Shown: positions 1 to 8,622, counted from the first letter of the stretch. The stretch is 23,830 nucleotides of DNA from Proteromonas lacertae (GCA_002245135.1 NGBS01000620.1:1-23830), one strand, 5' to 3'. A program made the numbers and translations. The notes: generated from the sequence alone by a model not told the origin.

Positions 1-85
1 TCATATATTTCCACAATGCCATAGCTATAATATAGAGAATAAAGACTAAGACGCTTAGAAATATGTTAAAATAATCGTTTTCCAT
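1..85 (-). CDS. small membrane protein, clipped by window edge
   Basis: Not recognised. A minus-strand frame opens with ATG at 85 and runs off the window start, giving about 28 residues. It begins MENDYFNIF and continues with a strongly hydrophobic stretch (LSVLVFILYIIAMALW) that would make one membrane-spanning helix near the N-terminus. Small single-pass membrane proteins are common near the ends of such elements, but nothing here gives a function. It could also be a chance frame, since only its first part is visible. Confidence 0.4.
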   Translation of the reverse strand, partial: MENDYFNIFLSVLVFILYIIAMALWKYM

Positions 86-188
86 TCAAAACAGAGTTTT
101 TTAAAAGTAATTGAACAATTTAATTTAAAAATTTAACAAAAAAACAAAATAAAACTATAAAAGACATATTAATACATATAACCATTAT

Positions 189-806
189 TCAAACTATCAT
201 TAATAGATTGTTGTAACTCATATAACATTCATCACGTGCGATATCATTAATGCTATCAAGAGATAGATTGCTATTACTATTACTTTCTCTATTATTTAGA
301 GAATAAAGTGTATTATAATTACTATTTATTACTTTTGATGTGTTTTTAATAAGTGTCTCAGATGGGATTATCTTCTTGACTTGTTCATTTAGATTAATTA
401 TCTTCTTTAATTGTTGTTGAATATTTTGTTGGTTTTCTATAATCCTTTTTTGACCCATAGTCCTCTTCTCTTTGTTATTAAAACTTCTAATGAATGATGA
501 TGATGAGAATGGAGGTAAATTGTTCTCATCTATTGCGAATTCTTTACTTAAGTCTCTAAACCATAAGCCTTTTTTAAGCCTTTCTTCTACATCGCATTGA
601 TACTCTGGATCAATGTACTGTAGTATATATCTAATTTCGTTGTATGTGAGTTCAGACTTCATACCAGAGATGTAATTATAAAGTTTAGTTCTAGTGGGAG
701 ATCTAATTTTACCATCATTTCTGAAACATCGCATTATTATATGCTTATCTAAGTTATTCAAACATAGATTAACCTTTTTAGATTGCTTAGAATTTTCTAC
801 GCTCAT
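189..806 (-). CDS. unknown protein with Gln-rich coiled-coil segment
   Basis: Not recognised. The ATG at 806 (MSVENSKQ) is preferred because the frame upstream of it opens only with TTG. The product is about 205 residues and hydrophilic. Residues 1-90 are basic with several Cys and Arg and a helical pattern (GMKSELTYNEIRYILQYI). A Gln-rich predicted coiled coil follows at about 115-150 (ENQQNIQQQLKKIINLNEQV), and the C-terminus is Asn/Ser-rich. There is no signal peptide or membrane segment. It is divergent from the capsid block starting at 917, so the roughly 110 bases between them probably hold promoters for both. A regulatory or DNA-associated role is possible but is only inference. Confidence 0.55.
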   Translation of the reverse strand: MSVENSKQSKKVNLCLNNLDKHIIMRCFRNDGKIRSPTRTKLYNYISGMKSELTYNEIRYILQYIDPEYQCDVEERLKKGLWFRDLSKEFAIDENNLPPFSSSSFIRSFNNKEKRTMGQKRIIENQQNIQQQLKKIINLNEQVKKIIPSETLIKNTSKVINSNYNTLYSLNNRESNSNSNLSLDSINDIARDECYMSYNNLLMIV

Positions 807-876
807 TGTATAAACAGAAATTAAAGATATTAAATTGTGCAAAAATGCTTATAATATTAATAATGCTTATTATGCT

Positions 877-884
877 TATTTCTT
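877..884 (+). promoter_or_regulatory. TATTTCTT upstream motif (minor capsid part)
   Basis: Exact TATTTCTT ending 32 bases before the ATG at 917. The same octamer sits 31-37 bases before several other start codons of the element (7660-7667, 8146-8153 and 17748-17755 on the minus strand, plus TATTTCTC at 9329-9336). A promoter or initiator role is inferred from the repeated spacing. The A/T-rich background gives chance matches too. Confidence 0.35.
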
Positions 885-916
885 CAATTTCGGTTCACAC
901 ATTTATATAAAAACAA

Positions 917-1908
917 ATGATTCCTTATGAACATCGTACTTATTACCTTAATTCTGATATGGTATCTTCTGCTAATCAGTTTTCTACTAAGTATAAAAAA
1001 GTTTTGCATTTACCTGCATTCGATGAAGATTATTCTGACATTTCATTGAAAGACTGTGTTATTCCAAATAGTTTTCCTACTATACAAGAGGATACTAATG
1101 ACACTTTCAGTATATTCATAGATTTACAAGTTAATCCAAGTTATGGATCTTATAAATTTGATAGAGATGAATTATATAAAGGAGTTAAAATACCAGAAGG
1201 TTTTTATACTCAAGATCAAATACTTAAGATTATTAACAATGTATTCAAAGATATTACATTAAAAGATTTTATGCCTTATAATGAAGAAGTATTATCAGAG
1301 GATGATAAGAATATGCAAATGTTTATAGGTGATGTATTTGAAATAGATGATAAAGATGATTTTCAAACTAATCACTTACAAATAGTTGGTAAAACAACAG
1401 TCTTATATGATCCTGTTAAGAAGTAGTGGTAAATATAGTTATCCAATATGTTTGGATTAAAACTATTAAAATAGTTACTAAAGATTTAGCATATAAATAT
1501 TTTGGTATATCAAAGAAAGGTTATTTTGATTGTTATAATCCAGAAGGTAATATTAAATTTGAACCAGGTATGATTAAAGATAATAAAGAAAGATATATTG
1601 AAAGACAATTACCATTAGTTCAATTACCTTTCAGACCTACTTTAATATGGGTTACTTCCATTACTATTAGAATGGATATAGTAAATATAGACCAAGATAG
1701 TCATGTTTTAGATAGTATTCCTATAACAAATCCTGAATCAAGTTTTATCACTTATCAGAATTATGATATTTTTAATACTAGTAAAAAGTTTAATAATACT
1801 TATAGTAATGGTCAGATCATTTTGCAGATTACACAGCAAAATGGTTATGAGTTGAATTTAGATAATATAGAGTTTTGTATGAGTATTGTTGTTTTTAAAA
1901 GAACTTAA
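917..1908 (+). pseudogene. minor capsid protein part (penton-like single jelly roll)
   Basis: Part of the broken element. The N-terminus has the pattern typical of Polinton minor capsid proteins: YYLNS close to the start, a short linker, then hydrophobic strands and the conserved IPNSFPTI segment at about residues 49-56, followed by alternating beta-strand-like segments. These proteins form the pentameric vertices of the capsid, analogous to adenovirus penton base. The part lies immediately upstream of the major capsid part, the usual order in Polintons. The family call rests on the N-terminal pattern and position, as the C-terminal half is less distinctive. This part is not intact. Confidence 0.75.
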
Positions 1909-1928
1909 TTAATTTCTTTTTAATCTAT

Positions 1929-1936
1929 TATTTCTT
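1929..1936 (+). promoter_or_regulatory. TATTTCTT motif (major capsid part)
   Basis: Exact TATTTCTT ending 8 bases before the ATG at 1945. The spacing is much shorter than at most other copies, so a shared role is less certain here. If it is an initiator, the transcript would have almost no leader. Confidence 0.25.
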
Positions 1937-1944
1937 TGCTTAAT

Positions 1945-3372
1945 ATGTCTTTATCTATTCCTAAAGAACAAAAACATGGTGTAGAGACACCTGTTATGCT
2001 TCCTTTTTATCAGTATGTAAAATTAAGTCCAGTTGGATCAGCAAGTGATTGGACTATAAATGGGGATACATATACTCAAGAAATAAAGTTTGAATTAAGC
2101 GGAGATAACATAATTAACTTGTCTAAGTCTTACATTCAGTATGATCTTGTTATTAGAACTACACAAATTAAAAGTACTGTAAAAGGATGGACTGGTGATA
2201 AAACTAGTGATAAAGATAGTTATCCTAATTTTATTAAAGGATTAAAAGAAGGTTTTGGTATTGCTTCATTCAGAATATGCAATCAGACAGGTACAGATTT
2301 AGTTAGAGTTGATGATAGTTATGAACCATATCGTATATTTATGGATGAAATTGTTCGTAAAAGACCAGATCAATATTATCAAGCAAATTATTATGATGGC
2401 ATACAATTAAAATGGAATGATATAATAAAAGATAAAGTTGTTCAAGATGAAGCTGAGTTTGCAAATACCATGGAATAATAATAATAAAATATCAAATTCT
2501 GACGGTGATCATTATACATATGATAATGAGCCAGAATTTAGATTACATGTTAAAATACCTTTAGGAAGATTTTATAATACATTTGCAGCAATGAAAAGTG
2601 ATGTATTCTTTGCAGAACGTATGTATATATGTGTTAAATTCCAAACTATTGATAAATTTGGTCCATTTAAATCTTATGCTCTTAAAGCTACTTATAAAAC
2701 AGCTGGCGATACTTTAGATAATGCATGTACTTTTAGAACACCAGAAGTTGTTGAAAATAACATAAAAATAGAAAATATGAGATTTTATGCATATTATAAT
2801 AAGGATAGTCAATGCAATAACAATACTAAAAACTATTGTTTATCTAAACCAATACAATTCAATGATTTTAGATGTCATCAAGTTTCTTATAGTTCTCCTA
2901 ATGGAATATTCAATTATAGTTTTACATTGAATAGTTCTAATGGACCATTTTTAAGATTTATTATTTATAGACCATGGGATGAAGACGATAGTAAATGGTT
3001 ACGTATACCAGAAAATGCACAATTTAGATGGATGATAAACGACTTTGTTCATCAACCAGATTATGCTTTAATGCAATATTATGATAGTTATATGATGGTA
3101 CAAGATTATTTTAAAGACTCATGGTATGATGTTTTCAGACAAGATAAAAGTTTCAATGAGAAATTTTTGAAATTTTAAACTTTGGTTCAAGAGATTTAGA
3201 TAATATTAAGAATCAAGCAGGTAGACCTTTAGCTGCTGATTTAAAAATTACTTTTGAAATTAGTTGTCCTGGAGATCCAGCATTTACAACACATAGAATA
3301 TGTCATAAATTTTATATTATTACAGGTAGATTATGTACTATTAATGGAAGTGGTATTGTTAGTGTTGTTTAA
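1945..3372 (+). pseudogene. major capsid protein part (double jelly roll)
   Basis: Part of the broken element. The length (about 475 codons), position between minor capsid and packaging ATPase, and sequence character fit the Polinton double jelly-roll major capsid protein that builds hexon-like trimers. The N-terminal segment (IPKEQKHGVETPVMLPFYQY) is followed by beta-strand-rich sequence with two repeats of strand-loop character. The second half carries aromatic-rich loops (RPWDEDDSKWLRIPENAQF) and ends in strands with a Cys-Pro-Gly turn. ATG at 1945 is taken as the start because the frame upstream opens only with TTG. This part is not intact. The call is from layout and fold-like pattern, not an alignment. 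Confidence 0.72.
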
Positions 3373-3441
3373 ATAACTATTCTCTTTATTCTTCTTATAT
3401 TACTTATATCGACTATTTCTATTATTCTTTTTGTCTTTTAA

Positions 3442-3449
3442 TATTTCTT
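3442..3449 (+). promoter_or_regulatory. TATTTCTT motif (packaging ATPase)
   Basis: Exact TATTTCTT ending 11 bases before the ATG at 3461, in a T-rich leader. It belongs to the shared upstream octamer set, with short spacing as at 1929. Confidence 0.25.
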
Positions 3450-3460
3450 ATATTAAATAA

Positions 3461-4200
3461 ATGCAACTTGAAAAAATAAACGATATTACAATAAACCCTG
3501 TAGAGTCTGTTGAAAAAATAAAAAAGAAAAAGGGTAAAAAATCTGTTGTTGGTTATGATTACTTTTCAGAACCTTTCTGCAATATTTTTGTATTAGCTAA
3601 GAAAAATTCTGGTAAAACAACTTTAATTTTTAATATGATTCAACACCTGTTATTATCCAAAAGTGATCAAGTTGTTTATTTCTTTGTTGGCACAATAACA
3701 AAAGATATAATTTATGAAAAAATAACAGATATGTTGAAATATAATGAAATAGAGTATCATTGTTATGATAGTATAGTAGATGATGAAAGAATAAACGTTT
3801 TAGATGCTGTATTAGAAAATATAAAAGAAGTAGATAAAAAGAATTTTGACTATCCTGAAAATATATTTATTTTTGATGATATATCTTATGACTTATGCAA
3901 TAGATCTATTTCAAAGTTATTAAAGTCTAATAGACATTATAAAAGTAAAGTAATTATTTCAAGTCAATATATAACTGATATAACACCTAGTTCTAGGTTA
4001 CAACTTGACTATTGCTTAGTTTTTAAGAATCTTTCCCAAGCTAATTTAAAGAACTTATATCATAGTTTAAATATATGGATAGATTTTAATAAGTTCAAAG
4101 ATCTTTATAAAACAGCTACTACTTATAACAATCATTCTTTCTTATACATAGACAACGTAACGCATGAATTTAGAATAAATTTCGATTTAAAATTTAATAA
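3461..4200 (+). CDS. genome-packaging ATPase (A32-like, FtsK/HerA superfamily)
   Basis: Pumps viral DNA into the preformed capsid using ATP. A Lys-rich N-terminus of about 30 residues precedes the P-loop domain. Walker A is AKKNSGKTT at residues 46-54, Walker B is IFIFDDI at about 135-141, and a sensor-like IISSQY lies at 165-170. These have the order and spacing of poxvirus A32-type ATPases in Polintons, virophages and large DNA viruses. The domain is about 240 residues, near the family's usual length. ATG at 3461 is the only good start. It follows the capsid parts, as is usual. The 3' limit given is the end of recognisable ATPase sequence; a Ser/Asp-rich tail continues a little further. Confidence 0.88.
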
Positions 4201-4357
4201 TATTAATAGTGATATTAGTGATAGTGATAATCTGATACTGATATTTCTAATAATAATTCTGATAGTGAATAATATATGTTATTATTTAATAATAATGTTT
4301 TTTATTATTTTTATTTTATTTTTATTTATTTTTTCTTATTGCCAATATAACATAAAT

Positions 4358-5065
4358 ATGTTTGGACATGTAGCAAAAAAAATAGCTGTATCTAGTAGTG
4401 GAGATATAGGAGCAGTGAGTAAGGAATTAACTAAGATTGAAAATATGATTGAAGAACAAAATACTAAAATGCCAGATGTTACAGTATTAGCATCTAAAGA
4501 AGATGTTAAAGATGTTGTAAAGAAAGATGATATTATTGGATTAGCAACAACTAAACATGTGATACAAATTCAACGTTATATAGCTCAAGGATTAACTCCT
4601 ATTGGATATCCAACATTATGTGGAAGACAAATGGTTTCATTCTCTTTTACTGTTTGGAACTTTGATAAGACATATTCAAGTTCTCACATAATTCATTTAG
4701 ATTTTTATCCTAATTTTATACTTTTTAAGATCAAACAACCTATTATTTTCTATCAAGATGTTAGTAGTTATGGTAAATTTGAAATCAAAAGATTAGATGA
4801 TTGGAATATACCAAATGAATCATATAAAAATAGTTTAAATGAATATCTTGATTTAATAGATGTAGGTGGAGGTATGGGTTTAGAAATTATAGTAAATGAT
4901 AGAGGTTCTAATATTTTACGATCTATATATTTAAACGAACAAACTGATCATACTAATATACATTTTGGTGTTCAATATATGAATACAGAAGAAGGAATTT
5001 TTGAAATTCCTATTCAAACTTGTTATATTTATACAAACAGAAATTATAAAGGTGAAACATTTTAA
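4358..5065 (+). CDS. unknown coiled-coil and beta-rich protein
   Basis: Not recognised. From ATG at 4358 the product is about 235 residues. Residues 1-75 are Lys/Glu/Asp-rich and helical (heptad-like KELTKIENMIEEQNTKM), compatible with a coiled coil. Residues from about 85 on are rich in aromatic and beta-branched residues, suggesting a compact beta domain. This layout (helical stalk plus beta head) recalls trimeric attachment or vertex proteins, and the place directly after capsid and ATPase parts fits a virion component, but that is inference. The sequence just upstream (about 4200-4357) is A/T-rich and looks intergenic, so the domain is listed apart from the ATPase. It converges on the minus-strand gene at 5123. 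Confidence 0.55.
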   Translation: MFGHVAKKIAVSSSGDIGAVSKELTKIENMIEEQNTKMPDVTVLASKEDVKDVVKKDDIIGLATTKHVIQIQRYIAQGLTPIGYPTLCGRQMVSFSFTVWNFDKTYSSSHIIHLDFYPNFILFKIKQPIIFYQDVSSYGKFEIKRLDDWNIPNESYKNSLNEYLDLIDVGGGMGLEIIVNDRGSNILRSIYLNEQTDHTNIHFGVQYMNTEEGIFEIPIQTCYIYTNRNYKGETF

Positions 5066-5120
5066 TAGTAGTAGTAATTAGTAATTAGTAATTATAATTA
5101 GTAATAATTAGTATTAATTA
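5066..5120. repeat. GTAATTA tandem repeat between convergent genes
   Basis: About seven imperfect units built on GTAATTA, including three perfect copies in a row at 5074-5094, fill the gap between the convergent ends at 5065 and 5123. The run has TAA/TAG stops in several frames and may act in 3'-end formation for both strands. It may equally be simple slippage-born repeat. Confidence 0.6.
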
Positions 5121-5122
5121 AA

Positions 5123-5869
5123 CTAATTCTTTTTATACTTCTTGTTAACATTATTCTGTCTATTATTATTATTATTAAAATCATTAGCAGAACCATATGT
5201 TTCTCTTTTAACACTTAAATTCAAATTAGGTGTTGTTGGTTCTGTATCTGCATTCTCTAAATCATCATCATCATCATTAATAGCAGAATTATTAGGTGCT
5301 ACAATTCCAGATTCTGATTCTAAATTACTAACATCTTCTATAAGTTTAGTAGATGGTGTTAAATCCACAATACTAGAATCCAACTCAAATTTAGGATAAA
5401 TATAAAAGTTACCTACACCATCTTTAGATTGAATCACAGAAAATTGTCTGATTCTTACATCAAATTCACACCAATGAAGTCTACCTTCCATAATATTATA
5501 ACCTTTTGAATCCCAACTCCAAACATTAACTTTAGGAGATTCCATGTTTTCTTTAGGGAACTTGAAATAAAGCTTATTTCCCCACTTCATAATCAACTCC
5601 AATAAATCTGGATCGTTCTTGAATTCGGAATACATCTGATTAATAATCCCAATATATAATTTGTTTAATGGTTGGACCACTTCCTTCTGTAAATTTCTTA
5701 TAGCTACATTATTATATGTCTGCACCTTAATTCTATTAAAGGATAACAAATGATAATTAGTTTTTGCTTCTACTTGTTTATATTTACCTTGGAATGTTAA
5801 GTAAGCTATATTAACTTGTGGTAAGCTTACATAAACATTCTCTTTATCTATCTGATAGGTGACAGACAT
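5123..5869 (-). CDS. unknown protein with acidic and Asn-rich tail
   Basis: Not recognised. ATG at 5869 (MSVTYQID) is chosen because the frame upstream opens only with TTG; the product is 248 residues. Residues 1-165 look like a folded beta-rich domain with many Tyr, Phe and Trp (KLYFKFPKENM, NVWSWDSKGYNI, RIRQFSVIQ). The remainder is a disordered tail with a run of five Asp (about 205) and a run of five Asn, ending in basic KKYKKN. A beta domain with an acidic tail is a common plan for single-stranded DNA-binding proteins, which protein-primed replication needs, but no family signature supports that here. It is the 3'-most of a minus-strand group at 5123-7596. Confidence 0.65.
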   Translation of the reverse strand: MSVTYQIDKENVYVSLPQVNIAYLTFQGKYKQVEAKTNYHLLSFNRIKVQTYNNVAIRNLQKEVVQPLNKLYIGIINQMYSEFKNDPDLLELIMKWGNKLYFKFPKENMESPKVNVWSWDSKGYNIMEGRLHWCEFDVRIRQFSVIQSKDGVGNFYIYPKFELDSSIVDLTPSTKLIEDVSNLESESGIVAPNNSAINDDDDDLENADTEPTTPNLNLSVKRETYGSANDFNNNNNRQNNVNKKYKKN

Positions 5870-6041
5870 AAAAGATATTCTCAACCAATGAATTACTAAT
5901 TACAAGTGGTCCAATAGAAATTCAAAATAAAGATCATGTGAGGCTTTTAATTATTTAGTCGTTTCAAAATTTAAAAATAAGTTAATTTCAAATATATATA
6001 ATAAATGAAATAATTTTAATTAATATTAATTAATTGTAAAT

Positions 6042-6662
6042 TTAAAAATAAGCAACTATTTCTGTATTTTGAATTGTGCTTATTGTATTAAATATATGAT
6101 AACATAACTTATCATAAAGGTCCCATTCTCTCTCTGTTTTACATACACATATAAAATTACTTCTATTTTCTGAAGATATTTCAAATAATGCTTTCACTGT
6201 TTGATTTAAACTTCTTATAATAATACCATATGGAGTACTTGCATTTTCACATAATCTAATAATAGGATCTATATGTCTTACACAGAAATTAATCTTTTGA
6301 CTATTACATAGATTGAATATATTACATTCACTTGGATTCTCTAAAAGTACAAGTTTCCACATAAGTAGTATATTTTCTATTTGCTGAGGTGATGCTATGT
6401 TTACATGACCAGTAATCTCATTACAACCACCTATAGGTAATTCATTTACTGATCTACTTTGACTTAGCTTCTTTAATATATCTTCTGCCTCCTGGTTAAT
6501 TCTTTCTGCTTCAGATAAATTTAATGAAGGTACTTCATTTCTTATAGACTCATTAGATTTATTAGATTCTGCATTTGGCGCGTTAGCTACAGAAGGTATT
6601 TTATATACAGCCTGGTTGTTAGTATCACTTTGCATAGGCTCCCATATACTTTTTGTTGACAT
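6042..6662 (-). CDS. unknown Cys-containing helical protein
   Basis: Not recognised. The start is ATG at 6662 (MSTKSIWEPM); the stretch upstream is A/T-rich and the longer frame has only a TTG opening. The product is 206 residues. Residues 1-75 are polar and disordered (Asn/Ser-rich). The rest is helical, with an Ile/Leu/Glu pattern from residue 60 on and about nine Cys scattered through the C-terminal half (SECNIFNLCNSQKINFCVRH; NFICVCKTEREWDL). The Cys count could allow metal binding, but the spacing matches no zinc-finger motif I know. No membrane segment remains once the start is set at 6662. It lies just downstream of the acidic gene at 6737-7258, with a 74-base gap. Confidence 0.6.
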   Translation of the reverse strand: MSTKSIWEPMQSDTNNQAVYKIPSVANAPNAESNKSNESIRNEVPSLNLSEAERINQEAEDILKKLSQSRSVNELPIGGCNEITGHVNIASPQQIENILLMWKLVLLENPSECNIFNLCNSQKINFCVRHIDPIIRLCENASTPYGIIIRSLNQTVKALFEISSENRSNFICVCKTEREWDLYDKLCYHIFNTISTIQNTEIVAYF

Positions 6663-6736
6663 AATAATAATAATAACAAAAAAAAATAGCAAAAAATAAA
6701 ATTTAATAAAAATATTACTCAGAATCTGAGAGATTT

Positions 6737-7258
6737 TCAACTAAGTCGACTTTCTCGGTTTTCGGAACCGGCTTTAGAACCGTCCTTTTTGACTAAATGC
6801 TTCCTAAATGGAGCTAATGAGTTTAATAAAGCATTTGTTATATTTTTTCTTTTACCTTTTATTATTATTATATCATCTTTATTTTTATCTTGCATATCAT
6901 CATCATCGCTAGATGCGTATTCATCCTCCTCCTCTTCAGATTCTGTTGGCTCATATGACTCATCATCATCGTCATCGTTAGTTATGAAACCTATTAAGTT
7001 ACCTTCTGAATCGACATCTGATGCATTTTCATCATCTTCAGAATCGTATGAATCCTCGTCGTCTGAACCTCCACAACCTTCAGCTTCTCCATAGAAGTAA
7101 TCCATCATATCCTCATAATCCTGTTCAGCATTACGCTTTCTTTTCTTAGCAGTTATATTTTCTAAGTTATGGTCTGGATTATCACTCAAATCATCATCTA
7201 CTATGTTAAATATGTGCATAGTAGTTTGGAACTTTTTGTTATTATTGTTAGAACTCAT
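6737..7258 (-). CDS. acidic nuclear-type protein
   Basis: Not recognised by family. The product is 173 residues. An Asn-rich start is followed by a basic nuclear-localisation-like cluster (AKKRKRN, about residues 37-43), then a central region (about 48-125) made almost wholly of Asp, Glu and Ser, and a basic C-terminus (KGKRKN; FRKHLVKKDG). Within the acidic part sits a hydrophobic island, EGNLIGFITNDDDDD, a pattern of a short Gly-Phe-Ile patch before an acidic run that I associate loosely with nuclear and viral regulatory proteins. Such proteins often bind histones or basic virion proteins, and this one could chaperone the Arg-rich proteins encoded at 7699-8510; that is inference. ATG at 7258 is the only good start. 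Confidence 0.65.
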   Translation of the reverse strand: MSSNNNNKKFQTTMHIFNIVDDDLSDNPDHNLENITAKKRKRNAEQDYEDMMDYFYGEAEGCGGSDDEDSYDSEDDENASDVDSEGNLIGFITNDDDDDESYEPTESEEEEDEYASSDDDDMQDKNKDDIIIIKGKRKNITNALLNSLAPFRKHLVKKDGSKAGSENRESRLS

Positions 7259-7332
7259 TTTATATTATTACAAAAGAAAAAACAAAGAATAGTTATTATT
7301 AAAAGTATAACAGATATTTATATTATGGTTAT

Positions 7333-7596
7333 TTATGAAGGTATGTCTTGCATTAATACTTCGTCAGCCATTTGATTTAATATTCTTAATGCTTCTCGAT
7401 ATGTGCCTGGATTCAATGTTGATAATAATTGTCTAACATCTGGTGGTATTTGTTGAAGAATTTGTTGTAATTCTTGTTCATTTTGTTGCTGTTGTTGCTG
7501 TTGTTGAGGTGTTTGTATATATACAGGATTATGACCATCTGCTTGTGGAGCAACACCACTTTGAAATTGATAATCTGGAATAGGACCTTCTGACAT
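7333..7596 (-). CDS. small Gln-rich protein
   Basis: Not recognised. The product is 87 residues from ATG at 7596. Residues 1-30 are polar (MSEGPIPDYQFQSG), 31-48 are a Gln run, and 49-87 are a helical segment (LQQILQQIPPDVRQLLSTLN, then REALRILNQMADEVLM) with regular Leu/Ile spacing. This suggests an oligomerising helical C-terminus on a flexible linker. It is first of the minus-strand group running to 5123 and divergent from the plus-strand Arg-rich genes at 7699. The 100-base gap holds the upstream motif of the latter. Confidence 0.6.
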   Translation of the reverse strand: MSEGPIPDYQFQSGVAPQADGHNPVYIQTPQQQQQQQQNEQELQQILQQIPPDVRQLLSTLNPGTYREALRILNQMADEVLMQDIPS

Positions 7597-7659
7597 TTTA
7601 TTCTTTTATTGATTGATTGAATATATAATGCTTATAGATATAATAAACATAATAGAAGT

Positions 7660-7667
7660 TATTTCTT
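7660..7667 (+). promoter_or_regulatory. TATTTCTT upstream motif
   Basis: Exact TATTTCTT ending 31 bases before the ATG at 7699, matching the spacing at 877 and 17748 (minus strand). Confidence 0.35.
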
Positions 7668-7698
7668 ATTTCATATTTTTAAAATAGTTTTATTTATT

Positions 7699-8130
7699 AT
7701 GGTAAAAAGAAGAAGCAGTAAAAGAAAATGTTGCAGAAGATATGTTATAGGAAAAGGTAAGTTTTGGGATGGTGTGAAAGGCTTTTTAAAGAAAACTAAG
7801 ATATTGTCTACAGCTGCTAGTTTAATACCTGGTGTAGGACCAGCACTAGGTAATGTAGTAAGTAATGTAGGTTATGGACGTAAGAGAAGAAGAAGAAGAA
7901 GTAGAAGAGGTGGTGCTACTAATTGGTCAGAAATAATTAAAAAATATGGCAATAAATCAGGAAATAAGTTATTAGTGAGAAAAACTGTAGGTGGACCTTC
8001 TTCTTGTCTTAGAAAAGAAGGAATTTCAACAGGTGGTAGAAGAAGAAGAAGAAGAAGATATAGAAGAAGAAGTAATAGTACTAAAAACTTAGATAATCGT
8101 TATATAGATAATAAAGATAGAGTTCTCTAA
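7699..8130 (+). CDS. Arg-rich virion core-like protein with amphipathic segment
   Basis: Probably a DNA-binding virion core protein. The product is 143 residues: a basic N-terminus with a Cys pair (residues 1-14), an amphipathic then glycine-rich hydrophobic segment at 20-60 (GKFWDGVKGFLKKTKILSTA, then SLIPGVGPALG), an Arg run ending in RRGG at 62-72, a middle polar part, and a second Arg run at 114-124. Arg-rich proteins cut by the viral protease next to Gly-Gly are typical of adenovirus cores (pVII, pX) and similar small proteins occur in adintoviruses. The amphipathic part could disturb membranes, as adenovirus pVI does. RRGG at 69-72 resembles an adenain-type site but lacks the usual hydrophobic residue at the fourth position before the cut, so cleavage is unproven. 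Confidence 0.7.
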   Translation: MVKRRSSKRKCCRRYVIGKGKFWDGVKGFLKKTKILSTAASLIPGVGPALGNVVSNVGYGRKRRRRRSRRGGATNWSEIIKKYGNKSGNKLLVRKTVGGPSSCLRKEGISTGGRRRRRRRYRRRSNSTKNLDNRYIDNKDRVL

Positions 8131-8145
8131 AATAATTATTCTACT

Positions 8146-8153
8146 TATTTCTT
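8146..8153 (+). promoter_or_regulatory. TATTTCTT upstream motif
   Basis: Exact TATTTCTT ending 36 bases before the ATG at 8190, in the 59-base gap between the two Arg-rich genes. Its presence between closely spaced genes argues that each is transcribed from its own promoter. Confidence 0.35.
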
Positions 8154-8189
8154 ACTTTTTTCATCTTTTTTTAAAATAACATAATCAAA

Positions 8190-8510
8190 ATGGTTTTAGG
8201 TGGTAGAAGACATCGTAGAAGACATGCTAGAAGAGGTAGACGTAGAAGAGGTGGTTCTTTAAAGTCAATATGGGGTAAGATCAAAAGTGGTGCAAGCAAG
8301 GCCTTCAATTGGGCAAAAGACCACAAAATAGCCTCTAAAGTGGCTAGAGAGTTAGGCTACAATGATGTAGGCAATGGCTTAGCTATGATGGGCTTAGGAA
8401 GAAGAAGAAGACATAGAAGAAGAGGAGGTGCCAGATTGCCTTTTAATGGAGGTGCTAACCAACAAGCATTATTAAGTGCATATTTGAAAACTAAAGTGCC
8501 TGGAGCATAA
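8190..8510 (+). CDS. adenovirus pVI/pX-like basic membrane-active protein
   Basis: Probably an internal virion protein. The product is 106 residues: an Arg/His-rich leader ending RRGG at 19-22, then SLKSIWGKIKSGASKAFNWA and a further helix to about residue 55, a second Arg run ending RRGG at 77-80, and a short tail. The arrangement (basic leader, Gly-Gly, then an amphipathic helix with Trp-Gly-Lys-Ile-Lys-Ser-Gly character) closely recalls adenovirus pVI, whose helix after the Gly-Gly cut disrupts the endosome membrane. The Arg runs add a DNA-condensing character like pX. Homology is inferred from pattern only. The gene follows its Arg-rich neighbour and precedes the AT-hook gene. Confidence 0.7.
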   Translation: MVLGGRRHRRRHARRGRRRRGGSLKSIWGKIKSGASKAFNWAKDHKIASKVARELGYNDVGNGLAMMGLGRRRRHRRRGGARLPFNGGANQQALLSAYLKTKVPGA

Positions 8511-8622
8511 AAAATAATATTGCTAATAATGTTTATTATTATTATATTACTATTATTATTATTTGTTTGATTATTATTATTATTATTATTTTTCATAAAT
8601 AAAATAAAATAAAATATATATT
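8511..8622. other. ATT/TTA-repeat spacer
   Basis: Runs of ATT trinucleotides, broken by TTTGTTTGATT, fill the gap between the pVI-like gene and the AT-hook gene. No TATTTCTT is present. It is low-complexity spacer and probably carries the promoter of the downstream gene. Confidence 0.5.

Noticed and set aside
5142-5399. Plus-strand open frame of 85 codons
   Set aside because: It lies opposite the unknown gene at 5123-5869 and its Ser/Leu-rich product mirrors that gene's Asp/Asn codon runs.
6789-7094. Plus-strand open frame rich in Ser
   Set aside because: It is the antisense of the acidic gene; GAT/GAA runs read backwards give Ser-rich sequence.
7169-7375. Plus-strand open frame of 68 codons
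   Set aside because: It overlaps two minus-strand genes and the gap between them, and has no coding character.
8357-8596. Minus-strand open frame with Asn and Ile runs
   Set aside because: It is antisense to the pVI-like gene and an ATT-repeat spacer.
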